In this document: positions 12,231 through 25,054 of the stretch, piece after piece
Layout: the number at the start of each line of letters is the position of its first letter
Numbering within the stretch: position 1 is the stretch's first letter
DNA from: Eudromia elegans
Lineage: Eukaryota; Chordata; Aves; Tinamiformes; Tinamidae
Reading direction: 5' to 3'
NCBI GenBank assembly: GCA_003342815.1
Contig: PTEX01000015.1
Span: forward strand, 7,342,936-7,406,935
DNA length: 64,000 nucleotides
The notes under the pieces: generated by a model
The model's database searches: none
The model's input: the letters and a program-made list of their open reading frames with translations, nothing else
Told to the model about the DNA's origin: nothing
Position numbers and translations under genes: made by a program

Positions 12231-15200
12231 TCCACACAAAATACTTGCTAGGTTTACTTTCCATTTATATCTTGCTCAAAACCCAGTGCCACAACTGCTC
12301 ACTGATTTAATCTACAAACAACTTCCCATACTGGGCCTTTTATGCATTCCTCTCTGACTATGAATAGGAAAATTGATTTTCAATTCTGTCTCCCAATTTT
12401 TCAGATCATCAAACTTAATAGTGTTGGCCTTACTTACATTTAAGATCTCTTCCTGGAGCCTTAAGCTGAATGACACACACCATATTCATTTTTAGAATCC
12501 CACTGTTCTGTCTAATCTCAGATAACTAAACTCCTACAGGAGTGAATCATGAAATCCATTACATTTTGTTTCCTCACTTACAAAAAGTGTCTTACTGGGC
12601 CTATCCTGTCCTTCCCACTACCAAAAAAAAAAAGTTTTCAGACTGATTTTTGACAAGTTTTGTTATTCCGTCTTTGCATTCTGAAAACTTTTCTATTTAA
12701 TTTTTTTATAAGAGACCATTTTGTTAAATGGTCTGTGTGTTTATTAAAAAAAAAAATCTGAACCTCAGTTTACCTCAGCTATTATCCTGGCTAAATGCAT
12801 AATGAAAAAACAAAGCATAAGGATGGAAGAGGAAAATGAATAAGGGACAAATTAGCAGCAGAGTAAGAAAAGGTGATGTCAAACAGGATAAAGAAGTTTT
12901 TGTGGAAAGCCATTGACTGATGACTGCTACCTGTCTGTTAACACAAAATATGGCAAACTGTGCATCTCTCAGTCCCCATTTAGAATCACAAGGAGTGCCT
13001 ATCCCACCCCTAGGCTTAAGGAAGAGGGAGACAATATCGCTGTCTCAGGAACAAGTGTATCTGTGTTCAGGAATGGCTGCATTAGGGAATACCATCATGG
13101 AGGCAAGGATATCTATTCTCACTTCTGAGAGAGAAGAAAACCATTTCCCTCAGCCAGACTCTAAAAAGTTAATTCTGGAAAGACAATAATGCTGATGGGA
13201 ACAAAGAGTCATACAAACCTTTATTTATTTATTTTTTCATTAAACATTTGTTCTATGTGCAATCTACTTTGGGATGAATAAATAATATCCTGTCTTGAAG
13301 AAGATATTTTTGATTCAGTTTGATCTGCTTCTGTCATGATCTCCTGTAGTCAGGAATGATGGGATAGACAATATTAAAATAACTTATCAGGACATTAACC
13401 TCATGGTCTGATGCTATAGTAAGCCTCATAATCAGCAATATGAATTCAAAAATTATTTTAAAAGAGCCATGTAAATGGCCGTTTGAAACTGACAACATTA
13501 CACTTGATAGGTCTTGTTAGGCAATATTCTTAGTGGGTTGTAAGAATATTAAAACTATGAGTATGTATGTGATAAGATTAACCTGGTATCAGAGACTTGA
13601 ATATCTGGCAAACATTTCTGACTCATTGCTCAATCATTGTACATTTTTTCTTATTTTCCATCTATAGATACCTCTATACAGTACCATAAATTATATTTAA
13701 TTAAATAATATCTCACTATCTGGAGAAAGAAACACCTGTGTAATGACTGTCTGCTCTCTTCCTGATGAAAATACAAATGAAGCCATTAATAGTTTATAAA
13801 TGAGGCTTAGCTAGAAGTGAGTTAATGTGCATCCTGCTTAAGATGAGTAATAGAAAAAAATGTTCCATAATACTCATAGACGTAAACTCCCAGCTTGTTT
13901 TAAATTTTGGAAATGCATCTTTAAATATTCATCTTTCTCTGGGATTTCTCTTAGGAAAAGAGTAATTCTTTGTCGCCTACTGCTATGTTACCTGGGAAGA
14001 AAAAAAAAAAGTTAAAAAAAAAAAAAAAAGAGTTGTGACCTTAAAGTTATGTAGTGAATTTTGTACACTTCATATCACAATCTAGCCTTTTATCTCAGAA
14101 AGTAAAGGAAACTTAGAGAAGATATTGAATATTGCTGCAATGCAGAACTGGTTATTTAGATCCTGCAGGGTAGAAATATTGTGTTTCTGCAAGACTATGT
14201 GATAGCAAAACAAAACAAATGTCTTTCATGTGACTTAAAAAACAAACAAAAAATTCTGAACTTGCAGCTTGCTTAGTGTATTAACCTATAGACCTCAATA
14301 TTGTAAAGTGAAAATATGGATCAACTCCGAGACTTAACTTTCATTGGACAAATAGGGTTTGGATTAAATATTTCTCAGGAATCTGAAGGAAATCAATAGT
14401 GTTTACAGAAGTAGCCAAGCTTAGTTTGGATGCTAAATCTTAAACCTTTTGTTTAGAAATTCTTAAAAGCAAAGCCTTTAAGGTAGCCTTTCGTCTTAGA
14501 GTTTTGATCTTCTCTGGGTGACTCCAATTCTGAATCTTACAAGACTTAAGGGGAAGAAAAAAGTGGAACTGAAACTGCCTTAATGTGTTTTATAGATTTC
14601 CTGTCACCAAATTATTATTACTGATCCCCTGTTGATGCTATTGCACAAAGATGTCTTAAATGCAACTTTCAACCATTTGATTGAGATTTTTCTCTAACAA
14701 AGTTAAACCCACAGGTAATTGTCAGGCACCTCCCTGGAATATTGACAGAATCAGAGAGACAAGGAAACACAAACATCTAATGATCTGGACTGAAAATAGA
14801 TCTTCCCTGAGCTGAAATAATCAAACATACCCTACAAACACTGACATGCATAGACTCTACAGGAACATTCATATGAAATAATGATTTCATATTTAAGATA
14901 GATGAGCAACACATAAAGATCCAGGACATTATTAAAATTAAATTTTAGACAGGAATCAATGATTGATAGTGTGGCATAAATAATGGAATCAAACACTTTT
15001 CTGCTTTTCATAGTGCTATGTGATTATTTTCTTTTTAAAGTTCTTCCTCTGAACCACTCACTTGAAAGGAAAGATGAGCACTGAAGTGAGAAATAACTTA
15101 ATTTACATGCTTGCAGAACTCCTCTGTATGGTGATAGTGCTAGTGCTGTACGCTGTATTCAACTGCGAAAACATCAGAGAATAAGTGAGAATGTTGTAGG

Positions 15201-15959
15201 TCCTGAACCTACAGAAAAATGTCAGAACTCTTTGCCTGATTGTGAACTACCTATCTGATACTTGGCATGATGATTTAGAACAGCAGCAGACGTGGACGTT
15301 TTCTCCAAAGCAATAAAAGCCTTATAAGCTAACAGAGACAAAGGTTATTCCGAATTATTTTAAAATGTATTTTTTTTAAGTAAATATCATTTATTGCTCT
15401 GTATTTTTAATATATAGACACAATGTGGGACTGCTGGATAGCAATAGTGTGTACATCAAAGGAAAACAGATATTTATGAATGATGTAATGTGAATGTTAT
15501 TTTGTTTCTAAAGATGAGATCATCCATACTACTGCATTGCTTTTCTTCTTGGAATACACTGATAGCTTGTCTCAGACATGGCAGAGGGGAAGTCCTGCTC
15601 TATAGACATGTATGTCTCTCTTCATTGGTGCGAAAAGGAGCCTGAGAAACAGCAAACTTGAAAACTATCTTTTAGACAATTACACAAATAGAATTGTTCC
15701 ATGCATTCGTAGAATTTTTCCCTCCAACTGTCTGTACTTCCTTTACATATACGAGAAAATAGTCAGAGAAGAGCAAAAAAGTTATTTGTAAACTCAAGAA
15801 CTATCAACTAAGAGTTATACTGCGTAGGAATCTGTAAGCAATAGGTTCACCAGAAGGTCAATTAGCAACTATTAGCTAGGTGAGAAAACAGCTGAAGGAA
15901 GTAGGACTGAAGATGATAGAACCTCTGAAGATGAACCTCTGACTCTGAAGATGATAGAA
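12231..15959. other. AT-rich non-coding DNA, no gene seen
   Basis: AT-rich sequence with poly-A runs at 14000-14010 and 14014-14029. Two overlapping short open frames lie at 12913-13189 in slightly less AT-rich DNA. They match no protein family I recognise and have no convincing splice sites. A 17-base word CTGAAGATGATAGAACC occurs twice, at 15907-15923 and 15945-15961, a local duplication just before the GC-rich island. Confidence 0.55.
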
Positions 15960-16450
15960 CCCAGATAGCAATGAAACCAGGGGATTTGCTGGTGGGGGTG
16001 CATGGGTGGAGCACAGTAAGGCATTTATGGGTACAAGAAGATCTTTCTGAAGATGGACTTGCAGTACTGGGAGCATGGCAGGGGTCACCCTCCAGCCTGG
16101 ATGCAACAAAAGCGAGCTGCACATGGAGAAGGAGTGTGAGCGTGAGAGGTTGGAGTGGGTGAAGAGCTTGTGCGCCAGCTTGGAGGATTTCATGTAGCGG
16201 ATCTATGAGCTGACCGCCTGCGCTGAGGCCCTGCAGAAGAAGATCCAGCAGGAGATGGTCAAGAGGGCCAAGACGTGAAGGAGAGCCCTGGGCCCCGCCC
16301 TACAGATCTGGAGAGACACTTTGACCATGACCCCATCCACAGAGAGTCTTGGAATGTAGCACTGCCTGTCGAGAGTCTTTGGAGAACAACGCCAGAGAGA
16401 CGCCTGCTCCTCAATGCCATTACGCTACTGGAAGTGTACTCACATGAAGT
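15960..16450 (+). pseudogene. GC-rich island with decayed coding-like frame, unidentified
   Basis: This island is GC-rich in an AT-rich surrounding and rich in purine-starting codons such as GAG, AAG and CTG. From 16105 a plus-strand frame reads as a charged helix: MEKECERERLEWVKS, then CASLEDFM, a TAG stop at 16195-16197 (one base from CAG), then RIYELTACAEALQKK and IQQEMVKRAK, ending at a TGA at 16276-16278. A shift by one frame continues with KESPGPRPTDLERHF. Regularly spaced L, M and I residues suggest a coiled coil. I do not recognise the protein. It has at least one internal stop and one probable frameshift, so it is most likely a pseudogene or the relic of a mobile element's ORF1-type protein. 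No poly-A tail is seen at its right edge. Confidence 0.4.
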
Positions 16451-19400
16451 GCAAAACTCTGTCTAAAACACATCTCCAATTTGTTTTGCCATTGTAGCTG
16501 AGATTCATGTCATTTAGTTTCAAATACTATCTAATTATAGATAGCTACAATGCAGTTATCTCTGTTTAAATTAGTCACTCAGGACTCCTATATGATCAGA
16601 AGAGAAAAAGCAAGTACAGGGAGAAAAGTGGATACATTAACTCTGGGGTTCTTCTTGAGTATTTAGATCACACTTGAGAATGGAAGAATGACTCACTAAA
16701 GGAATGTCTGTCATTACCAACAATATTTTTGAAATCTGAGTCAAATGCAGATGCCAACAGTTGGTTGCGTGCAGCACAAATGCCCATTGTACCCCTGGAA
16801 GGAAAATATTACTCATGATGTCCTTTAGTGCCGAAACTTTGCTGACCAGACATATCATAAATTATATGAATATCTTCTCTGGTATGTTTTTTCAAAAAAA
16901 TCCTGTGCTTGTGAGAAAATGCTAGTTCATTGTCCTATAAGTTTAGCTAATCCACTCTTAGATCATTTTACAAGAATGAAGGAAGATCTCTATCTATGAC
17001 TTCATTTAACTTCCTAAGTAATTATGTTCAAAAATGTCAAGATGAATAGAACTTGCTTGCATCATGACTTTGGTTATATCTATCTTTATGACTTTGTGAG
17101 ATGATTTTTTTTTTTTGTGCTGATTTGCCTCCAAAAATGGAGACTCTGAATCTGGAGTCCATGAAGGATAAATGGCAGACATGAAATTACTAAGTGCATA
17201 GTTGTAATCCACAGAGTGTGTAATGCTGACTAAAATGGAATGTGTGTAGGTCAAGTGAAAGCTTTACTGACTTAGTATTTTCCCTGAGAAAGCTTCACCA
17301 GCCAATCTACAGAGTGATATCTCACCAGCTCTTATATGGTCTCCAAGGAATGTTTTTGGCTAAATGAAAAATATGGTATATATAATCACAATGACGAAGA
17401 CCAGACTATGAAACTCACAGAGAACTTCTTATTAAGAACAGACTGTAGATATAAAGCATGAAGAAAAGGACTATTGAATAATAATCCCCAGAACATTTCA
17501 TTTAGGAAAAGAAGAAAAAAACTTATTTGCATTCACACATTAATGCAGCATTTTATATAATGCTTGCCATATAAATATGACCTTAAAAGTTACTTAATTT
17601 ACTCAGATGGGCATTTGCTCTTACCTGTCTGATTCTCCCAAAGTCCTATTTATGGCAGAGGAAGAAATTGCTTAGTGAGCAATTTGCATCAATGGCAGAG
17701 AACTACAATAACTGAAGTGCTTTTCTGTATATCATTCTTCCATATCTCCCCACTTTATTTTGGCTGCAGTTTCTGTTATATGGAGACCAACAGTACCATT
17801 TTGACCGAGGCTGAAAAGAGTTCCAGCCAGCTATGGAGCAATAGTGCCAAGAGAAGAGGATCTATAATAAATTAAATTATATAAAAAAAAAAACCAAACA
17901 AATAATACAATAATATAAAGAAGTGGGCAAATATCCAGAAACTCAAGTTATAGAATAAAACAGAGAATAAAACTAGACTCTGCATTTGAAAATAAATTGT
18001 GTGTGTGTATCTAAATGCAAGACATATACCTATTCTATATAGTATGAATATCTTTGTGTACATATGTATATTTCACCAGGATGAAGAAAGATAGATAAAT
18101 TTGTTCAGCTCCATTATTCAAACTACTATGAGTTAGGTTAGTGCTAGCCTATATGCTGCCAACATATAATTATATATAACTCATACTTTGAAAAATAGAG
18201 CTGAATAAAACTCAAACAGCTATGCATCTATAAACGTTGGAAAGTCTGAAAATTATTATGCAATCATCACTCCAGTTGTGTGTATGATAACTTTATTTTC
18301 CAGGTAACAGCCGCTGAAACAGCATACAGAACTCAAGCTCACCTGGCTTGCAGAGAGGACCCTCTTCTTCAGTGGAGTCACATGGTTACTCTTTTATTGC
18401 TACAGAAGCTTTAACTCTCATGAACAATGACAAGAGGAGAAGAAATTGTATGTGCATCAAAGGAAACTGTTTTAAACATGTTCTGCTCTCCTACCACATA
18501 ATCATGGTTTGGATTGGGAAATAATAAGCTGTAGGCAGCTGGGAGTCAGAAGCTGAGTAAAGTTTTAAAATCTTTAAAAGGAAGGCAGAAAGGTTAGAGG
18601 CTGTGCATAATTTATATACATCTATCATCTCCCATCTCATCATAACCCAGAATTGTGAACCTGGGAACAAAAAAAAAATGCTTAAGAACATCTTTGCAGC
18701 TGTGTGTCTGATAACTTGTATTTATCTAAACAATTCCAGTTTGTTTTATTATTATATCAAATCATAAAGAAACACCATCTAAAATATTTCTATATGGGAA
18801 TGACCGTGTAACTTTTAAGTGAAATAAACACTTTTCACAACTTTTCAGTAAGACATGAATCTTTTTCCAGGATATTTTTAGAGTTGACAGTTTTTCATTG
18901 TTAGGCTTATCATATAGTGTACAATAAATTAAGCTTTAAAGTAACTATAGGCAAACCTGAGTCATAAATTTAAAAATCAGACATTTGCTATAGTTTGTTT
19001 CTGCCTGGATACAGGGATCTTTCTTAAGATCCTTTCTTAATCTGAGAAACAAAACAAAACACTACCATTTATGTCTGTTAATTGAATCAAGTTTATTTAT
19101 CATTTCTTGTGAAATTGATTTTCCAATTGAGAGTATTTGCCAGTGCCTTGGCAAAGCACAATGCCAATACTTATTTGAGGGATGCAGAACTGGAGAAGAA
19201 TCTTACTATTAATCATCAACATAAAAGCAAAATTTATCTCCAAATTCTCTTTTGTAATCAGTTTTGTTTCTAGATAAGTTTAAATGATTATTAAAATGTG
19301 TGCTATTAATGTATAATTTCTGAGAAATACCCCATTGAATACCCTAAAGCCACATATATAGATATAATACCTGGAGGAAAAATACATGTGCAGAGAGAGG

Positions 19401-20452
19401 AGTTCAGAGGTGGCAGCAGGATCTCATTACATGGAGACTGAATACGGTTGTAGCACATTTCAACAGCCCACTTAATAAAAAGCTGGTTTGTTTTTACCAC
19501 AGAATCTTTTCATGCTATTACCTGGTGTATAGTACTTGATACGCTTTTCATAGAATATGCATTAATCATTTAAAGTGTTCTTTTTCTGCTAAAACAGTAC
19601 TGATTTACTGCACAAATCAGAGCTGTCATGTTCCTCAGAAACATCTTGCTTATTTTTAGGCTATAAACCCAATTCAGATAGGGTGAATGAAAATGGCTAG
19701 TCAAAAGAACATACTGTCTTCCTCTGTGCCTTCTCTTATTCATGTCATAGCTTAGAGGAAATAAGTAAAACTAGTGAAGTGTTAATCGTTATAATATTGC
19801 TCAGCCTCCCTTTTAAGGATGGTATTGACAGCAGCTCTTTAGGAGTAACTTTATTATACACTCTGTCATAGAGAGGTTTACATCGAGAGGAATCAGACTT
19901 TATCATGATCACACATTTCTTTTCTGGAGTTCTGCTCACAAAAAGCTATTGAACTATTCATGGGAAGGCTAGATGCTTATTATACCTACACCAGTTTCAC
20001 TATCTCATAAAAATATTACCATGCAATATCGCCTATCAACAAAAAAGTATAGTTTTGGCAGCATGTCTATTGTGACAGAAATTTAATAATCATGCCTTCC
20101 CAGTTTGTGTTCAGCACAGTTCCTCCTATTGAGAGCTATGAGCAGTTTAGCTGAAATCCATTTGACAGTCAAACTTGTCAAAGGAGCAATTTTAAAACAA
20201 TGACTTGGCAAGTCAAAGTAAAAAAAAAAAAAAAAAAGATGGTAAATTTTAATTTCATTTAATAAATATCAACTGAAAGATAGGTTCAAGAAGAACAGAT
20301 GGCTTAGAGGACTGGACATAATTTTTTAAATAACTGAACATAATATATTTAGGAGGTGCTAGTGAATTGGGGCAGCCACATGCAAAGACACAGAAGTAAG
20401 AAAACCCTCTTCTTATTTTTCTTTAGTTTGATAGCCTGAGTTTTAATTTTCC
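16451..20452. other. AT-rich non-coding DNA, no gene seen
   Basis: Unique AT-rich sequence with A runs (for example around 17881) and small TATATA-type stretches near 17385 and 18165. No gene, RNA or transposon is recognisable. A poly-A of about 18 bases lies at 20220-20237. Confidence 0.6.
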
Positions 20453-20453
20453 A

Positions 20454-20471
20454 TCCTGATCTTGATCAGGA
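20454..20471. repeat. 18-base inverted repeat (8+2+8)
   Basis: TCCTGATC and GATCAGGA face each other across TT, a perfect short inverted repeat. It could form a small hairpin or be a palindromic protein-binding site. A site of this size can also occur by chance in 64 kb. Confidence 0.6.
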
Positions 20472-23400
20472 ATGATACCTACCTGAGTGACATCCAAATG
20501 ATGCAATACTCATGATTACTTATAAGAAGGAGAAAATGGCTGGTTTATTTCTAGATTGAGGAGTATGGTTCCTTTGCTGATGCCTACACTCCATTTTGGG
20601 ATGTAGACATTATCAACCCAAATGCAGTTTGCTGTCCATGCAGATGGATCTGGAAATGTGATCTCATGTGCAGCCAGAGACTGGCTACCAGCATGCATGG
20701 GATCCTGCCTGCCAAAGTACATCTTTGGCATTTTCAGGCATTGTTAGATGGCTTAGCATAACATCAGTTCTGGCCCAAAGGTCTGCAGAGAGTCATCAAA
20801 GCAACTGCATGAGGAGAAAAAAGGTGAATCTGTCAGTAGATATTATGCATGGCTGCTCTCAAAATTGGTCTTTAAAAGACCGAGTTGCCATTAGGACTGA
20901 TGACATATTTAAGCAGTGGTGCAAGAGCTGAAGTAGTCTGGTCCCCTAACGCTAGACTTTCAAGAATGCACAGTGAAAATCTTAAAATAAACACAGGAAA
21001 AAAAATGGAGAAAAAAAGAAAGTTGAATAAAAATCCTATTAAAACTCATCTGTTTTCAGGTATTAATGGTCAGTCTGATGTCCTTTGATGAGAGTTCACA
21101 TCTTTTGTATAACTGTTCATCCGGGGCCTATGACAGCGTGTGGAGACTATCTTGATCTTTTAAATATTTCCAAATAGCATTACTTTTGTTACTTTTCTGA
21201 CATCTTTGTGCCTCTACAGTGCCTATTTGAGCCTTGTGAAATGTCATGTATTATTATTACTGAAGAGCAACTGCGGAACCATCCTTCTGTTTTCTGAAGA
21301 GGGAGTTTTGGACCTATTTTTTGTCTCTGCAAGTCAGACCTCACAGCTCACAGATATGATCAGAAGCAAAATGAACAGGAAAGTTAGATCCACTGATGGT
21401 CCTGGAGTGCTCATTCACAATCAGAACTATAGGCCACCTCAATACTTATTTCAGCATTATTTGGTAGAGATCTAGGATAGGGCTCATTCTAGAATTTCTC
21501 AATTTTTAGTATTTTATGATGGGGAAATGATGATGATAACAGTAGACCAAAGACATTGCTTTGATGTTAGTCACCAGTGCTAGTTAGTCACTTCAGAAAT
21601 GATGGACCATCATGTGCTGATGGTAGTGCTACATGTTGCCTCAAATTACCTTAAAATACCTTTGACAACATAACCAGTGCTGCTAGTCTCAGCACTCACT
21701 GCACTGGCCTGGGATTGTTGACCCCCAAGCCACAGCAAAGTGGTGATTATATAGTGGGCTTCACTTTCTGCTGTGTTTCAAATATTTATGGAGTGTCTAA
21801 ATTTTAGGAATTAGAGTGGAATCCCATCTTGGTCTTTTACTTTCAACCCAAAGTAGTTATTTTCTGCAGCTTATTCATGGATAAAATTGGTGCTGACCTC
21901 TGAAAAAAACAATGATTTTATTTGCTAGTGAAAATTTGACAACTATACTGTAATTAGTAACAATGAATGACATATAAATAAAGAGCAAAACAAAATATGT
22001 TCTATTTTGGGATCTCCAAACTTAGAATGACTTCGCCTCAAAGTGTCAGAAAAATGCAGCTAAATATGGGTAATATCATCAGAAATTATGATATGAGAGC
22101 AGAGGTTTAGACTATAAGTTTAGCATAGTACAAGGAATGAACAACTTTAATTTGCAGGACCTCTACAAATTCATTAAATCTTACTGCAGAAATGATTAAT
22201 TCAATATAAAAAGTGTTTGGTTTTGTTTTTCTTGGCATAGCTTATTCCTGGAAGAGGAGATGAAAAAGGGATATTTACATAAGGTACTCGTTTACTAATG
22301 TATATAAATAGAAGGCATACATAATACAGCTGTATTATCTTAATAAAAATATTGTCCCCTAACAAGAGTTGCTCAGGGCTACAAAGCTGGATGAAAAATA
22401 CTACTCAGTCAGCAAGAAAGAAACATCACTTGTATGCTGAGAGGGAGCCTCTGCTGTCCTGTCCTGTTTTTCTGGAAATAAATAAAGATGTCAGATTTTT
22501 GTTTTAATTTAGAACTTTCTTCCCTCCCCTGCCACTCCTTGCCAAGAGAAAGAAAGAGAAAAGAAACAACCACTATGAAAAAACACATTCTTACTGATCA
22601 AGAGTGCTTTGTTCCTTTATTTTTTATTTTTTTTTCTGGAGGTTAATGTGTTGCATTTTCAATTTTAGCAGGTAATAAAAATAACGATTTTTTTCCCTCT
22701 ATATAGATTATTTAACCCAAACATGGAGACTAAAATCCCAGGAGGAAAGTTAACACTTTAGAAAGATCTCCCAAATCACATGAAATAAACAGTGCACAAA
22801 ATTCTTTAAGACAATGTTAAATAGTTTACAGTTCATGAAATTCTATTTAAGAATAAAGTCACATATATTGTAGTAAACTGAGCTATTCATACAGCACAAA
22901 CACAAAGAAATACGAAGATGACGTTGTTTACTCTATATCCATCTATCAGTAAGATAGAAGGCTATTTCACATAAACTAAAGCAAAAGTATTGTAAATCTG
23001 TGCGTTAGGCCACATATACTTAGCAGAGAATGTTGACTACTGCTTCAGAATTATTTGGTGATAATATTTATATACTATTGTGACCAAAAGGTTTCTATCT
23101 TGTGCCTCTGAAACTCAAGTGACCATATACATATATACATCTAGTGGAGAACATTTTGAATTCTTAATATTTTGGTTTTAAATCTCTTGAATACTTTTAA
23201 GATGTGGCTTACAAATAAAGTAATCTTGAAGTTAACTATAAATATATTCAACAATTTAAGTGACTATGAAGTCTCTTTACTGAAGCTTCTGATTAAATTA
23301 AATAAAACATGGCCCTAGATAAAATGCCATGTAGTAATCCGTAATGACGAAGATGTGTGAAAGCAGCCCGGTCTCCATTTAAAAATAATTTCTTTGTAAT

Positions 23401-24786
23401 CTGCAGATGGAGAAATTGCTGTTAGTCAATAGCCTTTTCTCATGTTACCAGTAGCTAATGAAAGTCCAGATTTGCTAGTGTGTTTTATCAGAGATAAACC
23501 CAAAACATCAAGGCTGCTATTTTTTTCTTAATAATTACTCTATGCAGTGTTGTTCCACCAATCATTCCTAGCTTTCCCCTGAGCTTAGCCCTTTACAGAG
23601 ACCAAGTAATGAAACAGCACTTCCAGTGTCAGTAGTGGTGCAATCTTGACATACTGTAGACATTGAAGCTCAGTCATCCTTCTTAGCTCGATCTATCCCT
23701 ACATCTAGCCATCACATCTAGAGATGGGTAGTTTTGCAACATCTCGTACGAGCAGCAGTCTTGGAGAAAAGAACAATCACTCAAAGTCTCGAGAATGGGA
23801 GAGAGAAGACAAGGGTCACATAGGCAGTCTCTAACCACAAGAGCTATTTGCCAATGAGCTGCTGTCACTTCATCATCTGCTTCTCAGCAAGCTGATAAGA
23901 CTAGCATTATGACAAAAACTTAACAAGCAACTCACCAAACACCACTGAATCTGACTTTCCTTCAAGATGCAAGCAGTCTGTTTCTTTACAGAAGTGTCTG
24001 GTTTCAGACTACATCTGTCAAAAATTACACTTTGAGAATAAGAGTGTTGGGAAACCTTTCTGAATACTGCTTGAAAGTTTAATATTATGTACAACATTGC
24101 TTCTGTTCCCATATTTCCTGGATGACAGAAAAATGGCAGGATGAGTTCAAAAATAAAAGAAATAGCATTTCACAACGGAAAGCTCAAAACATGATTCAGT
24201 CCTTTAACACTGATTTTTCCCATAATTTTAGTTTTATGATACCTCATTTTTGATGTCAGTACTGTTCAGCAATAAATACTGAGAGCATCAGATTTGTATG
24301 GGCTGAGTGACATTCCTTGTAATTGGATATAGTGGAGCACAGACCGCAGATAATCAGATGTACCATATGGAATATTGAATAATGTACTGAGAATTTTGTT
24401 ACACAGTGATTACAGATTTTTTTTCAACTTTGTGAAAGTGCAGTTTTCTTTTGATAGGTATTTTCTCCATGGTATCTACTGGATTGGCATCTGCAGATTT
24501 TTCAGCTGGGCAAGAGGATAAGAATTGAACATAATTGATTGTTTCAATAGCTGTTTATTCCTGCTACCACTAATTACAGTTGCTTTGCAGTGTCTCAGTC
24601 TGAAGGAATTGAAATGCATTTGCCTAGTCATGCTCTTTCTAACATTTTTGGACCATTTGAAATAACATCTTTATACTCCTGAGAATCACAACCAGGAGTT
24701 ATAGACCATGATGGATGAAGATATATTTCAAACACGTCAACCTCTCCAGTTTAGGCAATTTGGAAATGAATCAGCTCTACTTGGGG
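20472..24786. other. AT-rich non-coding DNA, no gene seen
   Basis: Unique sequence, mostly AT-rich. Short open frames near 20516-20931 (both strands) and 23683-24112 (minus strand) have no recognisable domain, and each is within chance length. No transposon ends or RNA genes were seen. Confidence 0.55.
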
Positions 24787-25054
24787 AAAAAAAAAAAGGA
24801 AAGGAAAGGAAAGGAAAGGAAAGGAAAGGAAAGGAAAGGAAAGGAAAGGAAAGGAAAGGAAAGGAAAGGAAAGGAAAGGAAAGNGGAAAGGAAAGGAAAG
24901 GAAAGGAAAGGAAAGGAAAGGAAAGGAAAGGAAAGGAAAGGAAAGGAAAGGAAAGGAAAGGAAAGGAAAGGAAAGGAAAAGGGAAAGGAAAGGGAAAGGA
25001 AAGGGAAAGGGAAAGGGAAAGGAAAGGGAAAGGAAAGGGAAAGGGAAAGGGAAA
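24787..25054. repeat. (GGAAA)n / (GGGAAA)n purine tract with an assembly N
   Basis: An A run is followed by a long array of the pentamer GGAAA. From about 24978 hexamer GGGAAA units are mixed in. All bases on the plus strand are purines for roughly 260 bases apart from one N at 24884. The phase of the repeat also changes at the N, so the true copy number is probably unresolved in the assembly. Open frames here (lysine/glycine/glutamate repeats, or serine/phenylalanine/proline/leucine on the other strand) are artefacts of the repeat. Confidence 0.97.

Noticed and set aside
20516-20731. A 71-codon minus-strand frame with a natural-looking peptide
   Set aside because: No family is recognised, there are no splice sites, and short frames like this are common by chance.
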